A stretch of 64,000 nt of DNA from Ornithinimicrobium flavum (GTDB lineage: Bacteria; Actinomycetota; Actinomycetes; Actinomycetales; Dermatophilaceae): contig NZ_CP038213.1 of assembly GCF_004526345.1 (NCBI RefSeq), positions 186,001-250,000 of the forward strand, read 5' to 3'. Position 1 is the first letter of the stretch. Each line of letters starts with the position of its first letter. Positions 1 to 7,806 of the stretch are shown here, piece after piece. The translations under genes and the position numbers were made by a program. The notes under the pieces are model-generated. The model did no database searches, had not been told where the DNA came from, and worked only from the letters and a program-made list of their open reading frames with translations.

Positions 1-413
1 TGCACGGCCCGTGGGACCTCGCCAGCGACCAGGCCGCGACCACGGCCGCGCTCGCCGAGCTGGTCTCCGGGGAGGACCCGCTGCTCGTCGTGGTCGACGA
101 CCTCGAGCTGGTCGGCGCCGACGGTTGGCTCGCCGACGCGCTGGTCAAGGCCCTGGACGGGATGCGGGACCGGCCGAAGATGCTCGTCGGTGCGGGCACC
201 CCCGGTGACCTGCAGTCGCACTACCGGGGGCCGGCCTCGGTGCTCAAGAAGTCGGGCAGCGGGGTGCTCCTCAGCCCCCAGAGCAGCCAGGAGTCCGACC
301 TCTTCGGGACCAGGCTGCCGCGCTCCGTCTTCGGCCAGAGCCTGCCCCCGGGGGCCGGCTACCTCGTCTCGGGCGGCCAGCCCGAGCGGGTGCAGGTGAT
401 CTGGCCCGACTGA
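1..413 (+). CDS. FtsK/SpoIIIE-type ATPase of a type VII secretion system, C-terminal end only
   Basis: The open frame enters from the left edge (first full codon at 3) and ends at 411-413. The visible 136 residues hold a Walker B strand (LLVVVDD, about residues 26-32) and end with the pattern LFGTRLPRS...PGAGYLV...VQVIWPD, typical of the last ATPase domain of FtsK/SpoIIIE (EccC-like) proteins. Such ATPases drive export of WXG100 proteins, and a WXG100 gene follows at 584. The Walker A and upstream domains lie outside the window, so the number of ATPase domains cannot be seen. Family assignment is fairly firm; the exact secretion subtype is not. Confidence 0.75.
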   Translation, partial: HGPWDLASDQAATTAALAELVSGEDPLLVVVDDLELVGADGWLADALVKALDGMRDRPKMLVGAGTPGDLQSHYRGPASVLKKSGSGVLLSPQSSQESDLFGTRLPRSVFGQSLPPGAGYLVSGGQPERVQVIWPD

Positions 414-435
414 CCGGCGCCGGAGAGGCAGCAAG

Positions 436-449
436 GTGCCAGACGGCAC
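436..449. terminator. Small hairpin after the secretion ATPase gene
   Basis: GTGCC-AGAC-GGCAC can fold into a 5-bp stem 23 bases after the ATPase stop. It has no U-tract, so it is a weak terminator candidate at best. Confidence 0.25.
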
Positions 450-500
450 GATGGCCCGATGTTGCCTGCCCACCGGTGGACAGGGGCGCCGGCGCGTGCC

Positions 501-506
501 TAGGGT
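501..506 (+). promoter_or_regulatory. Putative -10 box for the WXG100 gene
   Basis: TAGGGT fits the actinobacterial TANNNT -10 form. Transcription would start near 513 and give a leader of about 70 bases before the ATG at 584, which has its own ribosome site GGAAAGGA at 569-576. Confidence 0.4.
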
Positions 507-583
507 GGTCCGCAGATCGCACCGCCGAGGGTGATGTGGGGGGTGCGGTCCACCATCGATCAACCCTCGGAAAGGACACAATC

Positions 584-865
584 ATGGCTGGTGCCGTCGG
601 AGGAGAGCTCAGCACTCTCAACACGCTCTACACGACCCTGGGCAACGCTGCCACAGACATCACCCGCATCGCGGGTGACATCGACAGCTCGCTCGAGAAC
701 ACCATCTGGACCGGCGCTAACTCGGAGAAGTTCCGCGGCCAGTGGTCGGACTTCAAGCCCACCCTGACCCCGCGTCTGGTCGAGGCCCTGGAGGACGCCA
801 AGCGCGACATCCAGATCCAGCACAACCAGCTCGCCGAGGCGACCGGCGAGCCCGACCGGATCTGA
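584..865 (+). CDS. WXG100 (ESAT-6-like) secreted protein
   Basis: A 93-residue protein with the central W-x-G turn (IWTGANS) between two helices rich in Ala, Leu and charged residues, the size and fold expected of WXG100 proteins exported by type VII systems as helical-hairpin dimers. I chose the ATG at 584 because GGAAAGGA sits 7 bases upstream; a longer in-frame start at 476 would add unrelated sequence. It directly follows the EccC-like ATPase, so it is the likely substrate. The C-terminal YxxxD/E export signal is not obvious. Confidence 0.85.
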   Translation: MAGAVGGELSTLNTLYTTLGNAATDITRIAGDIDSSLENTIWTGANSEKFRGQWSDFKPTLTPRLVEALEDAKRDIQIQHNQLAEATGEPDRI

Positions 866-941
866 TCCACCCCCACCGCCGGGCCGGGTCGCGCACCAGC
901 GCGACCCGGCCTGCGGCATCACCCCTCGAGGCGGGAGCCCC

Positions 942-2015
942 ATGACCGTCCGCATCGACCCCGACGGTGTGCTCGCGATGTCCGCGGCCACCCTCGTGGC
1001 CTCCGGGACGGCCACCGGGGTCGGAGAGGACCTCCAGGCGGCCCTCGACCGGGTCGACCACCTGGTGCCCGGTGCCCCGTCCGCCCGCCGCCGGGTCGCC
1101 GGCGCCGCGGCTGACCTGGCGGCCGCGGCCGGGGCGGCCCGCGAGCACGCGCTGCGCTACGTCGACGACGTCCGTCCGCTGCGCGAGCTCCTCACCGCCG
1201 GCTACTGGCTCCCCGACCCCGGCAACCTCGGGTGGTCCGGGGACCGGACCCTGGGGGAGAACGTCGACCGGATCCTGCGCTCCGACGAGTTCGGGGCCGG
1301 GGTGCTGGGCACGGGGGAGGCGCTGCTCGAGCGCTACCGCAACTGGCAGGTGCACATGCCCCGCACCGGGCCGGCCGCGACCCGCGCCCTCGGCGAGATC
1401 AGCGCCCTCGTGGAGCTGGCGGACCGGGTGGAGGTCCGTGGGGGCGAGGTGGTCGGCGGTCAGCGCTGGGTGACCCGCAACGGGCTGCTCGTCCCCGCCT
1501 CCTGGGCCGAGAGCGTCGACCGCCGGGCGGTGGTCGACGCGGTGACGCCCCGGATCCTCCAGCTCTCGGACGACGCGGTCCACCCGGTGGGGCGCCAGCT
1601 CGTGCCTGACCCCACCGTCGGCCGACCGCCGGCCTGGGCGCGGCACACCGGTCGGGGCCTGGTCGTCGTCGGGACCGCGCTCTCGCTCTACGACGCCGGC
1701 GCCTCGCAGTGGGAGCACGACCAGCGCTACCACCCGGAGTACTCCACCGGCCAGCGGGTGGCCTCCACCGGGTGGAACGTCGCCACGGAGGGCGGGGGAG
1801 CGGTCGCCGGCGGGATCGCGGGCGCCAAGGTGGGGGCGGCCTTCGGCGCGACCATCGGGTCCGTCGTCCCGGGCCTGGGCACGGGCGTGGGCGCGGTGGT
1901 CGGAGGGGTTCTCGGGGGCGCGATCGGTGGGTTCGTCGGCAGCAAGGCGGGCAAGGCCGTCGGCCGTGGCCTGCGGGAGGGCGCCGAGCGGGTCTGGAGC
2001 TCCCTCTTCGGCTGA
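942..2015 (+). CDS. Type VII locus protein with C-terminal glycine-zipper segment
   Basis: A 357-residue protein. The first ~100 residues are Ala-rich and predicted helical, like the N-terminal domains of type VII-associated proteins. The last ~75 residues are a run of glycine-zipper repeats (GGIAGAKVGAAFGATIG, then GAVVGGVLGGAIGGFVG), which in other proteins insert into or span membranes. No enzymatic motif is visible. Position between the WXG100 gene and the other type VII genes suggests a secreted or membrane-active effector of this system, but that is inference from context. A ribosome site (GAGGCGGGAG) precedes the ATG. Confidence 0.55.
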   Translation: MTVRIDPDGVLAMSAATLVASGTATGVGEDLQAALDRVDHLVPGAPSARRRVAGAAADLAAAAGAAREHALRYVDDVRPLRELLTAGYWLPDPGNLGWSGDRTLGENVDRILRSDEFGAGVLGTGEALLERYRNWQVHMPRTGPAATRALGEISALVELADRVEVRGGEVVGGQRWVTRNGLLVPASWAESVDRRAVVDAVTPRILQLSDDAVHPVGRQLVPDPTVGRPPAWARHTGRGLVVVGTALSLYDAGASQWEHDQRYHPEYSTGQRVASTGWNVATEGGGAVAGGIAGAKVGAAFGATIGSVVPGLGTGVGAVVGGVLGGAIGGFVGSKAGKAVGRGLREGAERVWSSLFG

Positions 2016-2042
2016 CCGCCGGATGCCAGACTGGGACCCACC

Positions 2043-3374
2043 ATGACCCGTGATGTGACCCTCAGCGACCTCGACCTCACCCTGCCCGTCCCGGACGGGT
2101 GGGAGGTCGGCACGGTGCCGGCGGGCGATGGCTCTGTCGTGGTGATCGCGCCGGAGCCGTGGGGCCCCGAGCGCGGCTTCCGTCCCAACCTCACCGTCAC
2201 CGCCGTGGAGAGCGCGCCGCCGCTGACGCCGCACCGGGCGGGGACCGAGGCGCTGGCCCTGGTCCTCACCGACGCGGACACGCACGTCGCGGCCTACGAC
2301 GTGTGGCCCTCCGGCCGGCGGCTGACCCGGCTGTCCTGGGTGGGGGGCGAGCAGCTGGTCGTCGTCTCGTGGGTGCTGGCGCGTCGCGCCCGGGTGGTGA
2401 CGATGACGGCCACGGTCGACGTGGAGCGCTGGAGCAGCACCCGGGAGCTGATGGAGGCGGTGGTCCGCGAGGTGCGCTGGGCCGACGAGCCGGCCGAGGA
2501 GCTCCCCTACGAGCGTCGGTGGCGGCGCGCCCGCCTCGGCCCGGGCCCGGCCGAGCCCCGCCGGGACCACGACCTGGTCGAGCTCGGTGAGAACCTCGAG
2601 GACCTCTCCGGCGTCCTCGGCGAGCAGCGCTTCCGTCCCGGCGGCGTCACCCTCGACCGGGAGCCCGCGGTGGCCTTCCTCACCGGTGACGGGCAGGGCC
2701 TCCCCCTGACCGCCGAGCTGGCCGACGTCGGGCTGGCCACGGCCGAGGGGCCCACCGAGGCGGGGCGGCGGCTGCGGACGATCGTCCGGGAGGCCGACCG
2801 GGTCCTGCAGGTGGAGGCCGCCGTCGGCCTGCTGCCCCTGTCGTTCACCCTCTACCGGCGGGGCGGGGACAGCGTGGTCGTGTGCACCGACGGGGTCTCC
2901 CAGTGGGTGGGCACCGACCCGCACGGGCGGGTCCTGCAGCAGGTGCCGACCCGCGTCCACGTCATGGACCTGTCCACCGTCGGTGCGCTCGGGACGCTCG
3001 CCTCCTGGCTGGGGGCCGGGCCGGCGTGGTCGCTCGCCGTCGACGACCGGGTGCCCCGCGAGCTGCTGACCGGCCGGGTGCAGGACCCGCGCACGCGTGC
3101 ACCCGGGAGCGCGAGTCCGCAGCTGCAGCAGGTGTGGTCCCGGATCGGGGCGCTGTGGACGCTGCGCGCGCACGACGTGCCCACGGGGGCATCGGCCGGG
3201 ACGGCCGTGGTGGATGCCGCCGACCGGGGGGTCTACCAGCTGGGCGCGGCCGAGGAGGACGGCACGCTCGCGCTGCACGCCATGCCCGCTGCCGCACTGC
3301 TCGACGAGCTGGTGCGGCTGGTCGTCGACCCGGCGCGGACGTGGTCCGGTCCGCCGGAGGAGGAGGCGTCATGA
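2043..3374 (+). CDS. Uncharacterised type VII-associated protein (443 aa), two-part
   Basis: No family recognised with confidence. The N-terminal third begins with an LPVPDGW motif like that of LpqN/DUF1795-type beta-alpha proteins, and the C-terminal two thirds look like a second alpha/beta domain that in position resembles the chaperone-like proteins of ESX loci. There is no signal peptide or membrane segment, so it is probably cytosolic. Its stop overlaps the next start by 4 bases (ATGA), so the two are co-translated. Partner or chaperone for the neighbouring WXG100 or glycine-zipper protein is a context guess. Confidence 0.45.
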   Translation: MTRDVTLSDLDLTLPVPDGWEVGTVPAGDGSVVVIAPEPWGPERGFRPNLTVTAVESAPPLTPHRAGTEALALVLTDADTHVAAYDVWPSGRRLTRLSWVGGEQLVVVSWVLARRARVVTMTATVDVERWSSTRELMEAVVREVRWADEPAEELPYERRWRRARLGPGPAEPRRDHDLVELGENLEDLSGVLGEQRFRPGGVTLDREPAVAFLTGDGQGLPLTAELADVGLATAEGPTEAGRRLRTIVREADRVLQVEAAVGLLPLSFTLYRRGGDSVVVCTDGVSQWVGTDPHGRVLQQVPTRVHVMDLSTVGALGTLASWLGAGPAWSLAVDDRVPRELLTGRVQDPRTRAPGSASPQLQQVWSRIGALWTLRAHDVPTGASAGTAVVDAADRGVYQLGAAEEDGTLALHAMPAAALLDELVRLVVDPARTWSGPPEEEAS

Positions 3375-3781
3375 GCACGGAGATGTCGGGTATGGAGCTG
3401 GCCGCCGCCGCTGTGACCGCCCTGGTCCTGGTCGGGTTCGTCGTGGGAGGCGTGCTCGCCTACACCGGCACCTGGGCACCGCTGCGCCGGGCCATGACCG
3501 GTGACCCGGAGGGCCACCGGATGGCGGGGTCGCTGTGGCTCGGGCTGCTCGGCCTGCCGGCGGCGGCGCTGGTGCTCACCGACCCCGCGGCGGACGGCGG
3601 GCTGAGCGGCCTGCACGTGGCCGCCCTGGGGGTCATGGCCCTGCTCCTGCTCGCGCTCGTCGCGCTCGCTCTTAACCGGCCCGCGGCCCTCACGAGGGCC
3701 CTGACCCCCCGGTGGCTCCTGCGCGAGCGGGAGCAGCGCTTCGGGTCGCTGCGCAAGGACGGACGCCCGCAACTCGGGTGA
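3371..3781 (+). CDS. Small membrane protein of the type VII locus (136 aa)
   Basis: Starts at the ATG overlapping the previous stop (ATGA at 3371). Three hydrophobic segments are visible (about residues 8-30, 55-70 and 85-105), followed by a basic tail (LLREREQRFGSLRKDGRPQLG). It is therefore an integral membrane protein with a charged cytoplasmic end. No family recognised. Coupled translation with the 443-residue protein suggests joint function in the secretion locus. Confidence 0.5.
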   Translation: MSTEMSGMELAAAAVTALVLVGFVVGGVLAYTGTWAPLRRAMTGDPEGHRMAGSLWLGLLGLPAAALVLTDPAADGGLSGLHVAALGVMALLLLALVALALNRPAALTRALTPRWLLREREQRFGSLRKDGRPQLG

Positions 3782-3817
3782 GGCCACCGCGGCGGGGAGC
3801 CGGGGAGGTCTCGCCGG

Positions 3818-3910
3818 GGCTCAGCCCGCCGACTGTCCCGTTCCAGCCGATCCGCCGCCTGCTCCCGCCGGGCTCAGCCCGCCGCCTGCTCCCGCTCCAG
3901 CCGGTCCGCC
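3818..3910. repeat. Imperfect ~39-bp tandem duplication at a gene end
   Basis: 3818-3856 and 3871-3910 are imperfect copies of one another (period about 53). The right copy holds the last codons of the WXG100-like gene on the minus strand; the left copy is a decayed duplicate just beyond its stop. Confidence 0.6.
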
Positions 3911-4179
3911 TCGTCCTCCAGCTCGGTGGCGCGGGTGTCGCAGCGCGCGGCATACCCCTCCACGTCCCCGGCGAGCTCGCGCAGCGAGGTCCGGACGCCC
4001 TGGACGAGCGTGTAGAAATCGTCGGCCGCCTGGCCCCACCACACCCCGTCGCTGGTGTGCGGGTAGTGGGTGAGCACGCCGTGCGTGTCGTCGTCGAGCT
4101 GCGGCGCCTTCGTGCGCAGGGTGCGGGCGGCGTCGCGCAGGTCCTCGGCCTGGGCGCGCAGCCGGGCGGGGTCGGTCAT
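3874..4179 (-). CDS. WXG100-like type VII substrate, divergent copy
   Basis: A 101-residue helical protein beginning MTDPARLRAQ. It carries a W-W-G turn (GVWWGQAADDFY) in the middle, with heptad-like helices on each side and an acidic/charged C-terminus, matching WXG100 size and layout. The ATG at 4179 was chosen over an upstream GTG-frame extension because it starts the recognisable helix. It lies on the opposite strand from the rest of the locus and is followed by a partial duplication of its own 3' end. Confidence 0.6.
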   Translation of the reverse strand: MTDPARLRAQAEDLRDAARTLRTKAPQLDDDTHGVLTHYPHTSDGVWWGQAADDFYTLVQGVRTSLRELAGDVEGYAARCDTRATELEDEADRLEREQAAG

Positions 4180-4264
4180 GGCCCCAGTCTGGCAGCCCCC
4201 ACGCGGTCCGCCCACCCGGCTCGCCCTCTCTGCGCGCCTCTCACGATCAGGCTAGAGAGCCGCA

Positions 4265-4270
4265 TACAGT
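4265..4270 (+). promoter_or_regulatory. Leaderless -10 box for the AAA ATPase gene
   Basis: TACAGT (TANNNT) ends 6 bases before the GTG at 4277, so the first transcribed base is expected at or next to the start codon. There is no Shine-Dalgarno sequence, as expected for a leaderless message. Confidence 0.55.
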
Positions 4271-4276
4271 CCCAGC

Positions 4277-5485
4277 GTGGACCCGATCAGGAACCCCTAC
4301 GCCCCCGGCGCCGGCCAGCGCCCGCCCGAGCTCGCTGGCCGCGACGAGCAGCTCGACCGCTTCTCGGTGGTGCTCGAGCGCATCCAGCGCGGCCGTCCGG
4401 AGCGCTCGATGATCCTCACCGGGCTGCGCGGTGTGGGCAAGACGGTGCTGCTCAACGCCCTTCGCTCGACGGCCGTGCGGTCCCGGTGGGGGACGGGGAA
4501 GTACGAGGCGCGACCCGAGCAGGGCATGCGCCGCCCGATGGCCGCCGCCCTGCACGTCGCGGTGCGCGAGCTGGGGCACCCGCAGGGCAGCGAGGTGGAC
4601 CACGTGCTGGGGGTCATCAAGGCCTTCGCCCAGAAGGACCAGCCGGACGCCAAGCTCCGCGACCGGTGGAACCCCGGCATCGACGCGCCGGCCGTCACCG
4701 GCCGGGCCGACTCCGGCGACATCGAGATCGACCTCGTCGAGCTCTTCTCCGACGTCGGGGGGCTGGCGGCCGACGTCGGCAAGGGCGTGGCCGTCTTCGT
4801 CGACGAGATGCAGGACCTGCAACCGCAGGACGTCTCCGCCATCTGCGCCGCCTGTCACGAGCTGTCGCAGACCGCGCTGCCGCTCATCGTCGTCGGCGCC
4901 GGCCTGCCGCACCTGCCGGCGGTGCTGTCGGCGAGCAAGTCCTACTCCGAGCGCCTCTTCCGCTACAGCCGCATCGACCGTCTCTCCCGGGAGGAGGCCG
5001 CCCGCGCCCTCCAGCTGCCGGCCGAGGACGAGGACGCCGAGTGGGCCGACGACGCCCTGGCGGCCATGTATGCCGCGACCGGCGGCTACCCCTACTTCAT
5101 CCAGGCCTACGGCAAGGAGGTCTGGGACCTGGCGCCCGCCTCCCCGATCACCGCCGAGGACGTCGCGGTGGGGTCACCCGCGGCGGAGAACGAGCTGGCC
5201 GTGGGCTTCTTCGGCTCCCGCTACGAGCGGGCCACGCCGGGGGAGCGGGAGTACCTCCGCGCCATGGCCGACCTCGCCGCCCAGCGGCTGGAGGCCGGCG
5301 AGGAGCTGGACGAGGTGGAGTCGGTGGCCACCGCCGACATCGCCACCCACCTGGGCCGCAAGCCCCAGTCGCTGTCCCCGGCCCGCGACGCCCTGCTCAA
5401 GAAGGGGCTGATCTACTCCGGCGAGCGCGGCCGGATCGCCTTCACCGTGCCGCACTTCGGGAGGTACCTTCGCTCGCAGGCGTGA
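4277..5485 (+). CDS. AAA+/ORC-like ATP-binding protein with C-terminal winged helix
   Basis: A 402-residue P-loop ATPase. Walker A is GLRGVGKT (about residues 49-56), Walker B is VAVFVDEMQDL (about 172-182), and the C-terminal ~90 residues resemble a winged-helix domain (IATHLGRKPQSLSPARDALLKKGLI...GRIAFTVPHFGRYL). This layout matches the ORC/Cdc6-like and STAND-type ATPases often annotated only as ATP-binding proteins. No nuclease or other effector domain is attached. Start: GTG at 4277 immediately after the leaderless -10 box. Its role is unknown; a regulator or defence function is possible but not shown. Confidence 0.7.
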   Translation: MDPIRNPYAPGAGQRPPELAGRDEQLDRFSVVLERIQRGRPERSMILTGLRGVGKTVLLNALRSTAVRSRWGTGKYEARPEQGMRRPMAAALHVAVRELGHPQGSEVDHVLGVIKAFAQKDQPDAKLRDRWNPGIDAPAVTGRADSGDIEIDLVELFSDVGGLAADVGKGVAVFVDEMQDLQPQDVSAICAACHELSQTALPLIVVGAGLPHLPAVLSASKSYSERLFRYSRIDRLSREEAARALQLPAEDEDAEWADDALAAMYAATGGYPYFIQAYGKEVWDLAPASPITAEDVAVGSPAAENELAVGFFGSRYERATPGEREYLRAMADLAAQRLEAGEELDEVESVATADIATHLGRKPQSLSPARDALLKKGLIYSGERGRIAFTVPHFGRYLRSQA

Positions 5486-5505
5486 GCGGTGCCGCGGGCC
5501 GGGGG

Positions 5506-5692
5506 TGATGCTCCCGGCGCGGATCGAGATGGCCATGTCCCGAGGGGTGAAGGCCCATGCGGCCGTCATGACCGCGGTGGAGGCCAGGGCCTGGGCGTGG
5601 TCGTCGCAGGTGGCGACCTCAGGTGAGGTCTTGGCGGTCGAGCCGGGTGAGTGAGCGGAGTCGACGTCGTAGATCAGCACTGCATACTGCAA
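5506..5692 (-). pseudogene. YCII-family gene remnant, C-terminal half lost
   Basis: From the TTG at 5692 (AGGAG 5 bases upstream) the frame reads MQYAVLIYDVDS... then HAQALASTAVMTAAWAF and MAISIRAG, which is the first half of a YCII/DGPF-type ferredoxin-like protein. The expected T-D-G-P-F motif and second half are missing: similarity stops just beyond the 3' end of the AAA ATPase gene at 5485, and the frame then runs antisense into that gene. A deletion joined the two. It lies downstream of the ECF42 sigma gene, whose partners are normally YCII proteins. Confidence 0.65.
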
Positions 5693-5802
5693 GATTGGGT
5701 CTCCTCGGTGCTGCGGGGGATGTGTCGCACGGCGCCCGGCCCGGGGGACATGTCCGCCCAGGCCTCGGGGTCGCCGTGGATGAGCAGCATGAACTTCGCC
5801 AT
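5674..5802 (-). pseudogene. Second YCII-family N-terminal fragment
   Basis: A 42-codon frame (ATG at 5802, stop at 5674) reads MAKFMLLIHGDPEAWADMS, a textbook YCII N-terminus, then degenerates (GPGAVRHIPRSTEET) and ends. It overlaps the start of the next YCII remnant in another frame. Its own body is missing, probably removed by recombination between neighbouring YCII paralogues. Confidence 0.6.
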
Positions 5803-5830
5803 CACAAGTCCGCCATGGTCCGTCGTCAGC

Positions 5831-7024
5831 TCAGCTCAGCTCGGCGATGCGGCGTCGCAGGTAGGCGCGCACGGCCTCGGTGCGGGCCACCTCGTGCGCG
5901 GCCCGGTAGGCCTCGTGAGCAGCCGCCCGGTCCCCGGCCCGGCGCAACAGGTCAGCGCGGATCGCAGGCACCTCCGGGACGTCGTGCAGGCCGTGGTGGT
6001 CCACCGCCTCCTCGAGGGCGACCAGGCCGGAGTGGGGGACGTCGCGCATGCCGACGGCCACGGCGCGGTTCATGGCCACGACGGGTGAGGCGGTGGCGTC
6101 CAGAAGCAGGTCGTACCAGGCGACGATCCCTGCCTGCGGTCGGTAGACGCCGACGAACCCGTCCGTGGAGTCCGGTGCCTCGCGTGCCAGGCGCAGCGAC
6201 TCCATACCCGCGGCCAGCAACGCTGTGTCCCAGCGGGTACGGTCCTGCTCGTCCAGCGGCACCAGGGTGCCGTCGGGCGTCGTCCTGGTCGGCCGGCGGG
6301 CGTGCTGGAGCAGGACCAGGGCCCGCAGGGCGTGCGCCTCCCCGTGCCCTGGGAGTAGCCACGTGACCAGCTGCGCCAAGGTGAGCGCCTCCTCGGCCAG
6401 CTCGTCGCGCAGTCCGGTGCCGTCGGTCACGGAGTATCCCTCGGTGAAGAGCAGGTAGATGACGGCGAGCACCGCGGCGACCCGGTCCTGCACCTGGTCC
6501 GCCGGGGGGACGGTCATGGCCAGCCCCTGCTGCACGATCTGCTTGCGCACCCGCCGGAGCCGCTGGCTCATGGTGGGCTCGCTGACCAGCATGAGGTGCG
6601 CCACGTCCCGGGTGGACAGGCCGCACACGCTCCGCAGCGTCAGCGCCACCCGGTCACGCATGCTCAGATCGGGGTGGCAGCACGTGAACAGCAGTCGCAG
6701 CCGGTCGTCGGCGTACCCCCCACCGGCGTCGAACGTGGGAGCAGTGTCCTCGGTCATGGCCGTCCACGCCTGCAGCGCCCTGGACTCGATGCTCCGCCGG
6801 CGCAGCAGGTCCAGGGCGCGTCGCCGGGCCACCGACGTCAGCCAGGCGGCGGGGTTGTCCGGGACCCCGTCGCGAGGCCACGTCAGCAGCGCCCGCTCGG
6901 TCGCGTCCTGCGCGCAGTCCTCTGCCAGGTCCCAGTCACCGGTCGTGCGCAGCAGGCTGGCGACGATGACCGACCACTGCGCCTGGACCGCCGCCTCGAG
7001 CGAGGACTCCGGGCGCGCGCTCAC
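5831..7024 (-). CDS. ECF42-type RNA polymerase sigma factor with DUF6596/TPR-like tail
   Basis: A 397-residue protein. Region 2 is visible at residues ~10-75 (DWDLAEDCAQDATERALLTW), region 4 at ~110-170 (LTLRSVCGLSTRDVAHLMLVSEPTMSQRLRR), and a ~200-residue all-helical C-terminal domain follows (FTEGYS...AMNRAVAVG). This long form is the ECF42 group, known to sit beside YCII/DGPF proteins, and a YCII gene lies 10 bases upstream here. No classical anti-sigma gene is present; in this group the C-terminal domain is thought to regulate activity. Targets cannot be told from the sequence. Confidence 0.85.
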   Translation of the reverse strand: MSARPESSLEAAVQAQWSVIVASLLRTTGDWDLAEDCAQDATERALLTWPRDGVPDNPAAWLTSVARRRALDLLRRRSIESRALQAWTAMTEDTAPTFDAGGGYADDRLRLLFTCCHPDLSMRDRVALTLRSVCGLSTRDVAHLMLVSEPTMSQRLRRVRKQIVQQGLAMTVPPADQVQDRVAAVLAVIYLLFTEGYSVTDGTGLRDELAEEALTLAQLVTWLLPGHGEAHALRALVLLQHARRPTRTTPDGTLVPLDEQDRTRWDTALLAAGMESLRLAREAPDSTDGFVGVYRPQAGIVAWYDLLLDATASPVVAMNRAVAVGMRDVPHSGLVALEEAVDHHGLHDVPEVPAIRADLLRRAGDRAAAHEAYRAAHEVARTEAVRAYLRRRIAELS

Positions 7025-7034
7025 CGCGTGCCCT

Positions 7035-7391
7035 CTACTCCCCGTCGAAGGGCCACATCGCCCGGATCTCGATGACGCCGGCGTGGGCCATCGCGTGCCC
7101 CGAGGCGACGTCGACGGCCTCCTGCATCGAGGCGCACTCCAGGACGTCGAACCCGGCCACCACCTCGCTGGCCTCGGTGAACGGCCCCTGGGTCACCAGC
7201 ATCTCGCCCCCTCGCACCCGCACCGTCATGGCCTCGGCGGCCGGGCGCAGCCGGTCTCCTATGACGTACTTGCCGGCATCATTCACTTCCTGCCACCACC
7301 GGCCCACGTCGGGCGCACCGTCGCGGTCGGCCTGCGTGGGCGGCGCAGGGGAGTCGTCGACGTCTTGGCAGACGAGCATCAAGTACTTCAT
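7035..7391 (-). CDS. YCII/DGPF-type protein, partner of ECF42 sigma factor
   Basis: A 118-residue protein starting MKYLMLVCQDVDD. It has the YCII core with TQGPFTEASEVVAGFDVLE, the family's DGPF segment with Gln in place of Asp. ATG at 7391 is preceded by GGAGAAGG at 7402-7409. It is the first gene of a two-gene operon with the sigma factor (10-base gap). YCII proteins are small ferredoxin-like proteins of unknown activity; linkage with ECF42 is established knowledge for the group. Confidence 0.85.
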   Translation of the reverse strand: MKYLMLVCQDVDDSPAPPTQADRDGAPDVGRWWQEVNDAGKYVIGDRLRPAAEAMTVRVRGGEMLVTQGPFTEASEVVAGFDVLECASMQEAVDVASGHAMAHAGVIEIRAMWPFDGE

Positions 7392-7483
7392 AGAGAGCAC
7401 CTTCTCCTGTCGTAGGTCGACCCGCCGGCCGGAATGGGCGGGTCCGACAGGTCGACGAACGGCCCGTCACCGATCCGACAACC

Positions 7484-7690
7484 TCACCCCGGGCACTCGA
7501 GGAGCAGGAGCACGTCGGCGTCCGCGCCGCCGTCGGCGGGATCGAACCACGGAGCTGCGTGGTCGTCGGCGCGCTCCCGGTTGATGTCACGCACCATCTC
7601 GTTGAGGCTGGCCACGTGTCGGTCATCCGGTCGGGCTCTCTTCGACGTCACAAGGCTCTGGTTGCGATGTGCCCGGGTAAGGACAGGCAT
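7484..7690 (-). pseudogene. Uracil-DNA-glycosylase-like gene, N-terminal fragment
   Basis: The 68-codon frame reads ...HVASLNEMVRDINRERADDHAAPWFDPADGG...DVLLLLECPG and then stops. This is the N-terminal part of the uracil-DNA-glycosylase-like proteins found in actinobacteria, in which a P-W-x-D-P-x-x-G-G segment leads to a strand ending in E-x-P-G. The rest of the roughly 200-residue domain is absent. The truncation sits at the left edge of the mobile island. Assignment rests on memory of the family motif. Confidence 0.45.
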
Positions 7691-7806
7691 GACTCTAACG
7701 ACTGGTCGACCGATGGCGTCCCGACCCTACTGGCGGGCAGGACGTCGCGGCGGAAGGGGCTATGTCGATGCGCTGGACTCTCGTCGAGGGCCCGCGCCGA
7801 GGGTCG

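Noticed and set aside
3712..5508. Long plus-strand frame of 598 codons.
   Set aside because: Its composition is Arg/Ala/Gly/Pro-rich shadow sequence, covering a WXG100-like gene on the minus strand and the AAA ATPase in another frame.
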